A DNA stretch of 40,050 bases from the IMG/VR virus record IMGVR_UViG_3300047510_001522, positions 1 through 40,050 of that record, one strand, 5' to 3'. Shown one piece after another: positions 17,180-23,543 of this stretch. Source of the DNA: a virus. The notes under the pieces were generated by a model. It was not told the DNA's origin. It made no database searches and was given only the letters and a program-made list of their open reading frames with translations. A program made the position numbers and the translations under genes. Within the stretch, counting starts at the first letter, position 1. The number at the start of each line of letters is the position of its first letter.

Positions 17180-17256
17180 AAAATGACCTCCTATATTATG
17201 TGACCTCACCATTGAGCGTCACGTTGGTATGACCTCGCACTGTGCGCAGGTCTAAT
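17180..17256 (-). promoter_or_regulatory. hsp20 leader with triple GAGGTCA repeats and hairpin
   Basis: GAGGTCA occurs three times on the minus strand, at 17184-17190 (part of the ribosome site), 17201-17207 and 17230-17236. A hairpin GACCTGCGCA / TGCGAGGTC (17231-17252, one bulged base) can form. Its GACCT arm could also pair with the other AGGTC copies, including the one at the ribosome site. The arrangement suits a structure-controlled leader such as an RNA thermometer, common before hsp20 genes; not demonstrated. Confidence 0.4.
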
Positions 17257-17295
17257 ATAAATATAACCGTCCAAGTGATTTTGAACGGTTATATT
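17255..17295 (-). terminator. Intrinsic terminator between HD-domain gene and hsp20
   Basis: Perfect 11-bp inverted repeat AATATAACCGT / ACGGTTATATT with a 14-base loop, followed on the minus strand by an AT-rich TATATT tract. It lies in the 124-base gap between the two genes. The stem is AT-rich at the base, so strength is moderate. Confidence 0.5.
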
Positions 17296-17303
17296 AAACA
17301 ATA

Positions 17304-17927
17304 TTAAAATCGTGAATTATCGTTTTCTGATTGACTGGACATATGGTCAGCCCAGTGAATAATACGAGGAAGGTTGGTTTTCATCGCATATGGAGCGTAA
17401 TTAATCAGATACGACTTTGCTCCTTCATCATAAATACCATCGGACAACTTGATACCAATCCATTCCTTCTGTGTAATCTTGATATCGTAGTGTTGAAGAA
17501 GATAGAGGGCGCGGTCGGGAACCTTCATATATTGAATGTTCTCGTTCTGCTTATACATCTCACCACGCTTACGGTGCCAATCCGAATCTTGGTCAACATA
17601 ATATGGCCCTTCAACTGGATTACCTAGCTTACCCAAATCGTGATGAAGTGCAGCAAACACCAGCTCTTGCTTGGTGAAGTCTATATCACCGCCAATCTTC
17701 TTATATACCGACGCCAGCTGGAGTGCTGTTTCCGTCACCCGAACCACGTGGTCAAGATATCCGCCGGGAAACGCATTATGAAAATAGGTCTTACCTGCAG
17801 CCGGAGCGGTGGTCAACTCCGTACTGAAATCTTCGTACATTGCGAGAAGTTGCTCAGAACGTTCGTCAGCTTTAACAAACTCTAGAAACTTCTCGTACCG
17901 TTCTTTAAGTTGCTCTTCCGTAACCAT
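17304..17927 (-). CDS. HD-domain phosphohydrolase-like protein
   Basis: 207 aa. HD superfamily metal motifs are visible in order: GGYLDHVVRV, AALHHDLGKLG (the HD pair), LLQHYDI and IIHWADHMSS. Length and pattern fit the HD enzymes that hydrolyse nucleotides or (p)ppGpp-like compounds, but the substrate cannot be read from the sequence. An AAGGAT site lies nine bases before the ATG. Next to the HNH endonuclease, with a 15-base gap. Confidence 0.85.
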   Translation of the reverse strand: MVTEEQLKERYEKFLEFVKADERSEQLLAMYEDFSTELTTAPAAGKTYFHNAFPGGYLDHVVRVTETALQLASVYKKIGGDIDFTKQELVFAALHHDLGKLGNPVEGPYYVDQDSDWHRKRGEMYKQNENIQYMKVPDRALYLLQHYDIKITQKEWIGIKLSDGIYDEGAKSYLINYAPYAMKTNLPRIIHWADHMSSQSENDNSRF

Positions 17928-17942
17928 TGTGTTTATCCTTGT

Positions 17943-18455
17943 TTAGTGATAGTGTTTTTTCTGTTGCCTAGTCCACAATTCAAATATAGTAGGTGCTGTC
18001 GGAATTTTCAAGAGGGTCATATTAATATCTTCTAATAGATGATACGCCTTCTTGTTATTACACGAATTACAGCAGGTGACCACATTTTCCCAAATGTCCC
18101 GACCACCTATGTGACGAGGTACCACGTGGTCCCGTGTAAGGAATTCAGAATGCTTAATTTGTTGTTTGTTGCGACCGCAGTACTGACAAGTATACTGGTC
18201 ACGAATAAATAGATTTCGTTGTGTCAGTAGTGCTTTAGTCCGAAATACCATACGACCCTTTACAAATTCCTTTAGCACAATGCTAATCGGAACAGGGAAC
18301 GTCTGACTCGGTGACCGCACCACCAACTCTGGATGTTCTTCGACAATCATAGCTTTACCTTCAAGGTAAAGTACGAGTGCCCGTTTGGATGAGACAATTG
18401 TAATCGGTTCGTATGTGGCATTAAGAACTACGCATCGCGCAGATTCAAATCCCAT
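17943..18455 (-). CDS. HNH endonuclease
   Basis: 170 aa. The HNH core is at about residues 88-145: RDQYTCQYCGR, DHVVPRHIGGRD, NVVTCCNSCNNKK, with two CxxC zinc pairs and the DHV/N/N catalytic set. The N-terminal half (residues 1-85) with ARCVVLNATYEPITIVSSKR is the standard N-terminal part of a common bacterial HNH family, so this is a full-length protein rather than a homing insertion. The start overlaps the ribosome site inside the upstream gene's end. It may be a phage nuclease or a mobile endonuclease. Confidence 0.9.
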   Translation of the reverse strand: MGFESARCVVLNATYEPITIVSSKRALVLYLEGKAMIVEEHPELVVRSPSQTFPVPISIVLKEFVKGRMVFRTKALLTQRNLFIRDQYTCQYCGRNKQQIKHSEFLTRDHVVPRHIGGRDIWENVVTCCNSCNNKKAYHLLEDINMTLLKIPTAPTIFELWTRQQKKHYH

Positions 18456-18457
18456 AA

Positions 18458-18775
18458 CTACTCCGTTGGTTTTTCGTTTATTACTTGTTCAATCTTCCAC
18501 TTGTTTAACAAATCTCGTGCGAACGCAGCATGTTCATATTCTTCTGCGTCACTAAAATGCTTTATTGCATCAGACAATACTTGTTCGTAATCACTTTTCT
18601 TGACCACTGCGATATTTTCACTACTACCACCGAACGAAAATAATTCAGTCTTATCGGTATTTTCCTTAATAGACTTTGAAATACTCAATGTCATATACCA
18701 GTATACTAATGCTTCGTTATCTTGAAGAAATTTTTGTATAACTTGGAATGGCTTATTTGGTGGTAATTGGAGCAT
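18458..18775 (-). CDS. Small protein with UVR-like motif
   Basis: 105 aa. The C-terminal part (about residues 72-95) reads DAEEYEHAAFARDLLNKWK, which matches the UVR helix-hairpin motif of UvrB/UvrC-type proteins (YE-AA-RD). The rest is helical and not recognised. It sits directly against the stop of the zinc-ribbon gene. In UvrB this motif mediates partner binding; here it may link to nucleic-acid metabolism, with no stronger evidence. Confidence 0.6.
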   Translation of the reverse strand: MLQLPPNKPFQVIQKFLQDNEALVYWYMTLSISKSIKENTDKTELFSFGGSSENIAVVKKSDYEQVLSDAIKHFSDAEEYEHAAFARDLLNKWKIEQVINEKPTE

Positions 18776-19144
18776 TTACTTTCTCCGCTTTGGAGTTTTT
18801 TTCTTTGCTGTTTTCTTTACAGTAATCTTTCTTTCCTTCTTTGGTTTTGGAGCTTCTGGTGTTTCAATTTCACCAGTGTCCTTCCCCTTAATAAATACTC
18901 TACCATCTGTGTGAACATACCGTTGCTTCAATGCCCAACCACGGGGAAACTTCTCACCTTCCGGCTTTGGCTTGATACCAGCGGGAGGAGCGACTTGTCG
19001 TTGAACGCAATATGCACAAGTTACAGCTTTGATATCACTTGCCACTTCGACGGTAACCACATCACATTCTTGGCATACCAGAGTCTTGCGCTCCTTTGCT
19101 CTAAGTTTACCACCAGTAAACTTCGTAACCTTTTTCTTTAGCAT
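18776..19144 (-). CDS. Zinc-ribbon protein with lysine-rich tail
   Basis: 122 aa. Two CxxC pairs (LVCQECDVV and VTCAYCVQR) near residues 24-45 form a zinc ribbon. The last 35 residues are extremely basic with PKPKKERKITVKKTAKKK, suggesting nucleic-acid binding. Its ATG overlaps the preceding gene stop by one base (TAATG), with GAGG upstream. Function unknown; a DNA- or RNA-binding accessory protein is likely. Confidence 0.7.
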   Translation of the reverse strand: MLKKKVTKFTGGKLRAKERKTLVCQECDVVTVEVASDIKAVTCAYCVQRQVAPPAGIKPKPEGEKFPRGWALKQRYVHTDGRVFIKGKDTGEIETPEAPKPKKERKITVKKTAKKKTPKRRK

Positions 19145-19437
19145 TATATACCTCGTCCTCTGTTACGTTTCCAGTACCTATACTTGATAGTCCATACCCG
19201 ATGAAGGTCCGTCAGATATGGTCGAGTCCACGATTCTTCCTTAACATCTATTGCACCTTGTTGGAAGTCTCTTATAAGTTTACGTGATTCTAACAGCTTT
19301 GTCAAGTCATTAGCATTTCTTACTTGTTCAAATATAAGCTTATATTCTTCAAGGATGCATTGCCGACGAAGTGATGTTTCATAATTTTGTTCTTTAAAAA
19401 ACAATTTACGAATCTGTCCTAAAATTTTTTTGTACAT
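19144..19437 (-). CDS. Small basic helical protein, unrecognised
   Basis: 97 aa, rich in Arg/Lys/Tyr, mostly helical, with a C-terminus KYRYWKRNRGRG that looks nucleic-acid binding. No motif recognised. It is the first gene after the tmRNA; a run of seven T on the minus strand (19449-19455) and a GGAG site lie between them. Confidence 0.65.
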   Translation of the reverse strand: MYKKILGQIRKLFFKEQNYETSLRRQCILEEYKLIFEQVRNANDLTKLLESRKLIRDFQQGAIDVKEESWTRPYLTDLHRVWTIKYRYWKRNRGRGI

Positions 19438-19473
19438 AGGTTCTCCAAAAAAATTGTGATTCGTAACTATTAG

Positions 19474-19826
19474 TGGACCTGAGGGGAGTCGAACCCCTGT
19501 CCGAGTCTGCTTCCTACTGAGTTTTTATGTGCGTAGTTCTTTATTGATGTTCATCTAACTCTGGTCAAAGAACAAACCCAAATTAGATATAGGGTAGTGA
19601 GATTTGATATTAGTTACCACCCTTCACTAATACTACACCACATGATAAGTCCGAACACCCTTATGTGGGTCAGATATTCGGTCCTTCGGCTCTACTGCTT
19701 ACGCAGCGAGGGCGAGGGCTGGACTGTTATAGTTGCCAGTTAATATTTTTTGGTCTGTTTTACCAGATTTACCAAGCTGGGCACAATGCTCAATCATCTA
19801 CATCCCGTCGAAACCATGACAGGCCC
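19474..19826 (-). ncRNA. ssrA: Transfer-messenger RNA (tmRNA)
   Basis: One-piece tmRNA of about 353 nt. The 5' end GGGCCTG pairs with 3' CAGGTCC, including the G3-U70 wobble that marks alanine charging, and a T-arm with GTTCGACTC lies at the 3' end. The 5' part has the conserved TGGTTTCGACGG element after the acceptor stem. The tag frame is read at 19737-19699: GGC AAC TAT AAC AGT CCA then GCC CTC GCC CTC GCT GCG and TAA, encoding GNYNSPALALAA, ending in the expected LAA degron. CCA is not encoded. The upstream C39-like gene stops one base before the tmRNA 5' end. Established role: rescue of stalled ribosomes. Confidence 0.95.
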
Positions 19827-20273
19827 TTACTTTACATCAAAAATCTTATCGGTCACTTTCCAAACACCAGTGATTCCAAACACTCGTTGATACATTGAGA
19901 TATCTTTGATACGCTTATTAGACGGGTCATAAATTGTTCCATCTTTTAACATCACCACCGCGTGCATTCCAGGCGGATTCGTTGACCACACATCTACGAT
20001 ATGAATTGGAGCGAATGGTTTGACTGGCCATTTTGGAATTAACAACTTGTTAGGTTCGTATTCGTGACTAATACGCTGAATTGCGTATCCATTTTTAGAA
20101 AGATACTGGTCAACGATGTTATCTTCAATTCCTTGATATCGACCTTCGTTTTCCCAATGTTCGTAAATTTCTTTGATTACTCTTGTGAGTGTTTTGCCCG
20201 TAACCATAGCGAGGCACGCAGGGACGCAACTATTTGTCAATGTTGCTTTTACATACTTAGTTGGTTTCTGCAT
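19827..20273 (-). CDS. Papain-like/C39-like cysteine peptidase fold protein
   Basis: 148 aa. A Cys in NSCVPACLAMVTGK near residue 16, a His in GMHAVVMLKDG near residue 105 and an Asp in TIYDPSNKR give the Cys-His-Asp order of C39-type peptidases. No signal peptide. It may cleave a peptide or act as an anti-defence protein; the substrate is unknown. The TAA is directly adjacent to the tmRNA 5' nucleotide, so the mRNA 3' end would be set by tmRNA processing. Confidence 0.7.
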   Translation of the reverse strand: MQKPTKYVKATLTNSCVPACLAMVTGKTLTRVIKEIYEHWENEGRYQGIEDNIVDQYLSKNGYAIQRISHEYEPNKLLIPKWPVKPFAPIHIVDVWSTNPPGMHAVVMLKDGTIYDPSNKRIKDISMYQRVFGITGVWKVTDKIFDVK

Positions 20274-20309
20274 AACCGCTCCAAAATGTAGACTTATTTA
20301 AATATCAGT

Positions 20310-20441
20310 TTACTTTTGTTTTCTTTCTTTTTGACGAGAAATCTGGTCTTTTAGGGCTTCAACGTATCGTTCCCCAAGTTTTGTTGCTTCTTCCATAAAA
20401 GATTCTGTGTTCTGTAATACATTTAGTTCATTCGGATGCAT
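20310..20441 (-). CDS. 43-aa charged helical protein
   Basis: Begins at ATG 20441 with a perfect AAAGGAGG site and ends at TAA 20310. The peptide is a single amphipathic helix (LQNTESFMEEATKLGERYVE) with a basic Lys/Gln/Arg tail. No family recognised. It lies after an intrinsic terminator and before the C39-like gene. Strong ribosome site and compact placement support it being real. Confidence 0.65.
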   Translation of the reverse strand: MHPNELNVLQNTESFMEEATKLGERYVEALKDQISRQKERKQK

Positions 20442-20455
20442 AATAACCTCCTTTT

Positions 20456-20494
20456 AGGTGAAAAGGGATTCCATCGAAAAGACAGAATCCCTTT
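20456..20494 (-). terminator. Strong intrinsic terminator after tRNA-like element
   Basis: Perfect 10-bp stem AAAGGGATTC / GAATCCCTTT with a 13-base loop, followed on the minus strand by TTTTC. It ends the transcript that includes the lipoprotein and the tRNA-like element. Confidence 0.8.
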
Positions 20495-20498
20495 AAGA

Positions 20499-20568
20499 GC
20501 GGTTCCACGGAGTTGCACCGGACCTGTAAGCTGGACGCCTACCGTGCTATCTATTACACTAGAACCGC
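20499..20568 (-). tRNA. Degenerate tRNA-like element (possible tRNA-Gly UCC relic)
   Basis: A perfect 7-bp acceptor stem GCGGTTC/GAACCGC, a 4-bp D-stem and a 5-bp anticodon stem are present, 70 nt total. But the anticodon loop CGTCCAG lacks U33, the D-loop lacks GG, the variable loop is only three bases, and the T-stem has a mismatch with TGCAACT in the loop. It looks like a decayed or structurally unusual tRNA. A functional tRNA-Gly(UCC) exists at 21453-21524. Confidence 0.5.
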
Positions 20569-20572
20569 AGGA

Positions 20573-20595
20573 GACTGTGGGTATTAGCCACAGTC
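20573..20595 (-). terminator. Hairpin after small lipoprotein gene
   Basis: Perfect 8-bp repeat GACTGTGG / CCACAGTC with a seven-base loop, between the lipoprotein stop and the tRNA-like element. No T-run follows, so it is more likely an mRNA 3' end stabiliser or processing site than a terminator. Confidence 0.4.
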
Positions 20596-20602
20596 CGAAA
20601 TA

Positions 20603-20794
20603 TTACTTAGCTGCTTCGCCTTCTACTACTGGCTTTACTTCTGGTGACTTGATTGAATCGGTATCAATCTTGGTTGAATCTGCAACAACTGGTGCTACAA
20701 CTGTTGAATCAGCTGCAACTTCACCTTGAACTTCTTCCTTTGCTGCACATGCTGAAAGACTGATTACTGCAACTGCGAGAATGAACTTGTACAT
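20603..20794 (-). CDS. Small lipoprotein with acidic low-complexity tail
   Basis: 63 aa. The N-terminus MYKFILAVAVISLSACAAKE is a lipoprotein signal with Cys16 as the lipidated residue. The mature part is a Val/Ala/Asp/Ser/Glu-rich linker with no fold apparent. It has a GGAG ribosome site and follows the tRNA-Gln by about 40 bases. Probably an outer- or inner-membrane-anchored peptide; function unknown. Confidence 0.7.
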   Translation of the reverse strand: MYKFILAVAVISLSACAAKEEVQGEVAADSTVVAPVVADSTKIDTDSIKSPEVKPVVEGEAAK

Positions 20795-20834
20795 GGTGTA
20801 CTCTCCATAAAGTGTTAATGTAACCTACTTCAAG

Positions 20835-20905
20835 TTGCCCCCCGTGGATTCGAACCACGATAGCCAGGTCCAAAGCCTGGCGTCCTGCCATTGAACGAGA
20901 GGGCA
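20835..20905 (-). tRNA. tRNA-Gln(UUG)
   Basis: Cloverleaf with acceptor TGCCCTC/GGGGGCA, anticodon loop CTTTGGA between CCAGG and CCTGG, and T-loop TTCGAAT. CCA is not encoded. Followed by a weak TTGAAG -35-like element. Confidence 0.93.
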
Positions 20906-20947
20906 ATACGGGGTATGTGTTATGAGGTATCAGCTCACTTATTCAAA

Positions 20948-20975
20948 TATATAGGCGGACACACAACTCCGTCAA
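20948..20975 (-). promoter_or_regulatory. Sigma70-type promoter for tRNA-Gln/lipoprotein unit
   Basis: Minus strand TTGACG, 16 bases, then TATATA, about 40 bases upstream of tRNA-Gln. Confidence 0.6.
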
Positions 20976-20991
20976 GTCTCCCCAACCGCCT

Positions 20992-21018
20992 ACTAGTTTA
21001 TCCGTATGCCAAACTAGT
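20992..21018. repeat. Inverted repeat next to the promoter
   Basis: Perfect 8-bp arms ACTAGTTT / AAACTAGT with an 11-base spacer, just upstream of the -35 box at 20970. Could be an operator or an RNA hairpin. The remaining stretch 21019-21131 holds no convincing gene, only a 26-codon frame without a ribosome site. Confidence 0.4.
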
Positions 21019-21131
21019 CAAAACGCTCCAATCATAACGACACTGGCCCCGCCCTATCATTTTTAAAAGTCTTTCCATTCGCCCGAAGGCTGTTAACGAG
21101 GTGAAAGGTAGGGAAAAGGCCTCGGATAGTA

Positions 21132-21224
21132 CTAATGCTTACGCTTTCTATTTTTCCAACGATTGTTTCGCTTCTTTGAGCCAATCTTACGACGACCCTT
21201 TCCGCACTTTTTTGGATGTGGCAT
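21132..21224 (-). CDS. 30-aa strongly basic peptide
   Basis: ATG at 21224 with GGAG seven bases upstream; ends at TAG. The peptide has 14 Lys/Arg residues in 30 (PHPKKCGKGRRKIGSKKRNN) and one Cys. It resembles a ribosomal-protein-like or DNA-condensing tail, but no family is named. It sits among the tRNAs, as does another basic micropeptide at 35228-35338. Confidence 0.6.
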   Translation of the reverse strand: MPHPKKCGKGRRKIGSKKRNNRWKNRKRKH

Positions 21225-21245
21225 ATTTGACTCCGTGAATATTCA

Positions 21246-21317
21246 TACCGCGTACGGGAATCGAACCCGTCTTACCAGAGTGAAAGTCTAGCGTCCTAGC
21301 CGATAGACGAACGCGGC
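21246..21317 (-). tRNA. tRNA-Glu(UUC)
   Basis: Acceptor GCCGCGT/ACGCGGT (first pair G-U), anticodon loop CTTTCAC, T-loop TTCGATT. CCA is not encoded. Confidence 0.93.
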
Positions 21318-21336
21318 GTATAGAAATATAAATATA

Positions 21337-21365
21337 AACATAAACAACCAATTCAAATTTGTCAA
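21337..21365 (-). promoter_or_regulatory. Sigma70-type promoter abutting tRNA-Leu 3' end
   Basis: Minus strand TTGACA, 17 bases, TATGTT. The -35 box begins two bases after the tRNA-Leu(CAA) discriminator base and points to tRNA-Glu and the basic peptide. Confidence 0.7.
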
Positions 21366-21366
21366 G

Positions 21367-21448
21367 TGCTCCCGGTGAGACTCGAACTCACAAGCCTTTA
21401 GGGCAGAAGTTTTTGAGACTTCCGTGTATACCATTCCACCACAAGAGC
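21367..21448 (-). tRNA. tRNA-Leu(CAA)
   Basis: Acceptor GCTCTTG/CGGGAGC, anticodon loop CTCAAAA in stem GAAGT/ACTTC, long variable arm, T-loop TTCGAGT. CCA is not encoded. Confidence 0.93.
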
Positions 21449-21452
21449 AAAG

Positions 21453-21524
21453 AGCGAGTGGCGGGAGTCGAACCCGCGTCTCTAGCTTGGAAGGCTAGGA
21501 TAATAGCCGTTATATGACACTCGC
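21453..21524 (-). tRNA. tRNA-Gly(UCC)
   Basis: Acceptor GCGAGTG/CACTCGC, anticodon loop CTTCCAA in stem CTAGC/GCTAG, T-loop TTCGACT. One base separates it from tRNA-Val. Confidence 0.93.
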
Positions 21525-21525
21525 A

Positions 21526-21599
21526 TGGGTAGTGAGGGACTCGAACCCCCGACCCTCTCGGTGTAAACGAGATGCTCTAACCAACTGAGCTAACCACCC
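21526..21599 (-). tRNA. tRNA-Val(UAC)
   Basis: Acceptor GGGTGGT/ACTACCC, D-arm TAGCTCAGTTGGTTAGAGC, anticodon loop TTTACAC, T-loop TTCGAGT. Confidence 0.95.
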
Positions 21600-21614
21600 G
21601 TGAACCACATTCTA

Positions 21615-21643
21615 AATATAATGTATGTCACCCAAAATGTCAA
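21615..21643 (-). promoter_or_regulatory. Sigma70-type promoter for first tRNA cluster
   Basis: Minus strand TTGACA, 17 bases, TATATT, immediately upstream of tRNA-Val. Near-consensus, so likely read by unmodified host polymerase. Confidence 0.75.
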
Positions 21644-21661
21644 GGGGTCTATATAAATACT

Positions 21662-22507
21662 TTATATTACAGCCCTACCTTTGTCCAATTCCCAATCCCT
21701 TTCGGGACGCATTTCGAGGTTTTTCTCCCACACCGCATTTAATAACGGGGTGTTTTGTCCGTTCGTATTTCCAAATTGAATTAAGGCATTTATATCTTTT
21801 GGAAAACACGTACCGCCAAACCCAAATTTTCCATCATGCCCAGGCACGTTCCAATGAGTACTTCCCAGCCGTTCATCTTGGTTCAACACGGTAATCATAT
21901 GGTCATAATTGATTCCCGTCTTTTGACAGATTTGCCAAATTTCATTCAAATAGGCAACCTTTGTGGCAAGGAATGTATTTGCAACATACTTAACCATTTC
22001 GGCTTCATCAGAATTGATGATTATTATATTTGCTTCACCGAATCGTTCTCTGTACAAATCATTAACAACTCTAACTTCTCTAGCGTTATTGACATATCCT
22101 AAAATAACATTGACTTGTGACAAGAAATCATTGATATAATTCTTTTCTGTCAAAAATTCTGGGTTAAAGCATATGGTTAGATTTGGGAACTGTTTCGCAA
22201 GTCTCTTTGTTGTACCAGGAGTGATAGTTGATTTCAGTACACAAATCGGTGATGCACTTTCTGACTGGTTTGTAGTTGATATTTCTTGTAAAACTGTTTC
22301 TACAATGTTCGTATTACATGTTCCATCTGGATTCATCGGTGTTGGAACACAGATGAATACTACTTGTGATTTATTAGCTATCTCACCAATAGATTGTTCT
22401 GTACATTCTTTAGCTATATCGTATGTACGAACTTTAGTAATTGTTTCAAATCCCTTAAAAACAGCTGTTCCCACATAACCAAGTCCTATCACTCCAACAT
22501 TTACCAT
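21662..22507 (-). CDS. UDP-glucose/GDP-mannose dehydrogenase family, short form
   Basis: 281 aa. The NAD-binding Rossmann motif GLGYVG is at residues 8-13. Catalytic elements are present: NPEFLTE (116-122), Lys173 in AEMVKYVANTFLATK, and Cys234 in FGFGGTCFPKD. Ordinary family members have about 390-450 residues with a C-terminal nucleotide-sugar-binding domain; this one ends right after the central domain. It may therefore work as a compact phage version or partner with another protein. It oxidises a nucleotide-sugar C6 hydroxyl to a uronate. Close to PurA-like gene (7 bases). Confidence 0.85.
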   Translation of the reverse strand: MVNVGVIGLGYVGTAVFKGFETITKVRTYDIAKECTEQSIGEIANKSQVVFICVPTPMNPDGTCNTNIVETVLQEISTTNQSESASPICVLKSTITPGTTKRLAKQFPNLTICFNPEFLTEKNYINDFLSQVNVILGYVNNAREVRVVNDLYRERFGEANIIIINSDEAEMVKYVANTFLATKVAYLNEIWQICQKTGINYDHMITVLNQDERLGSTHWNVPGHDGKFGFGGTCFPKDINALIQFGNTNGQNTPLLNAVWEKNLEMRPERDWELDKGRAVI

Positions 22508-22514
22508 AAAAACC

Positions 22515-23528
22515 TCAAATTCCGTTCGGGGTCATTGACCATACAATTTCTTCTACATCGGTATACTCATATAGAATATCATTAATTTGCGCTTTGAATT
22601 CGTCTAATGTTAGAACTTCGTACACTACTCCACCATAGACATATTTGAATACACCGACTTGAGCCAAAATATCTGCTTTATTGATAATTAAGTCGGTAAC
22701 ACCATTGATATTGGCGGCTTTAATAACGCCATCTAAATCTAACCAACGAACCTTCCGCTTCCGGCCAGTAGTAGCACCGAATTCACCACCTGCTTCTTGA
22801 ATTTTTTGAAGGTCTGGGTCATTTTCATCTTGGAATGTGGTCTTAAAACCTGAGTAGGTTTCATATGCTTTCATAATTCCATAGATGTGACGAAGGCAGC
22901 GGGGGGAAATTCCATTCAAGATTGCCGAACCGACTGTACAATGTGAACTCGTCACATATGGGTAATCACCCCAATCAATATCAATCTGGAATCCTTGAGC
23001 GCCTTCACACAAAATACGCCAATCGTTGTGTTTGTTGTGGAACAATTCATAAGTATCAATGACACTAAAATCTTTTATGGAACTTGTGTCCAAATCACCG
23101 ATACGCGTTCCTTGACGGGAGTACTTATCACGATAGGCGGGACCAATACCTTGACGAGTTGTTCCAATCTTGGAATCGCGGGTATCTTCATCTATATGAT
23201 ACCCAAACACTACATGAGCTCGTTTATCGACGAAGATTAATCCGTCTGTCTTGATTCCTTGTGCTTGTAAATCACGAATTTCTTCTACCAACTTGGGAAT
23301 ATTGACCACACATCCCAATCCAATAACACTTGGAATACCAAATAGCACACCAATCGGAACAAGATGAGTTACGACTTTCTTCCCATCGTGATATACCGTG
23401 TGACCGGCGTTTGACCCACCATTATACCGAAAAATCATATCATAATTTTTAGCAAGTGCGTGAGCAACCTTCCCCTTACCAGTATCACCTGCTTGTAAAT
23501 CTACAATTACATCAGCATGTTTAATCAT
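22515..23528 (-). CDS. Adenylosuccinate synthetase family (PurA/PurZ-like), short archaeal-type length
   Basis: 337 aa, the length of archaeal PurA and phage PurZ rather than bacterial PurA (about 430). P-loop region: DLQAGDTGKGK with Asp15 (the PurA catalytic Asp) retained but the next residue Thr instead of Glu. NAGHT with His43, IGTTRQGIGPAY (121-132), Arg138, EGAQG (175-179), an L-Asp loop FGATTGRKRK (250-259), and NKAD (283-286) for guanine recognition. PurA joins Asp to IMP; PurZ joins Asp to dGMP in 2-aminoadenine phages and lacks the Asp. Mixed features leave the substrate open. Another purine enzyme is encoded at 12711-13742. An AAAGG site precedes the ATG. Confidence 0.9.
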   Translation of the reverse strand: MIKHADVIVDLQAGDTGKGKVAHALAKNYDMIFRYNGGSNAGHTVYHDGKKVVTHLVPIGVLFGIPSVIGLGCVVNIPKLVEEIRDLQAQGIKTDGLIFVDKRAHVVFGYHIDEDTRDSKIGTTRQGIGPAYRDKYSRQGTRIGDLDTSSIKDFSVIDTYELFHNKHNDWRILCEGAQGFQIDIDWGDYPYVTSSHCTVGSAILNGISPRCLRHIYGIMKAYETYSGFKTTFQDENDPDLQKIQEAGGEFGATTGRKRKVRWLDLDGVIKAANINGVTDLIINKADILAQVGVFKYVYGGVVYEVLTLDEFKAQINDILYEYTDVEEIVWSMTPNGI

Positions 23529-23543
23529 AACCTTTGACCTTTA

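Noticed and set aside
21032-21110. 26-codon frame between basic peptide and promoter
   Set aside because: No ribosome site and no similarity.
22515-23528. Firm claim that phage DNA contains 2-aminoadenine
   Set aside because: The catalytic Asp of PurA is retained and no MazZ, DatZ or DpoZ gene is in the window; kept as an open question.
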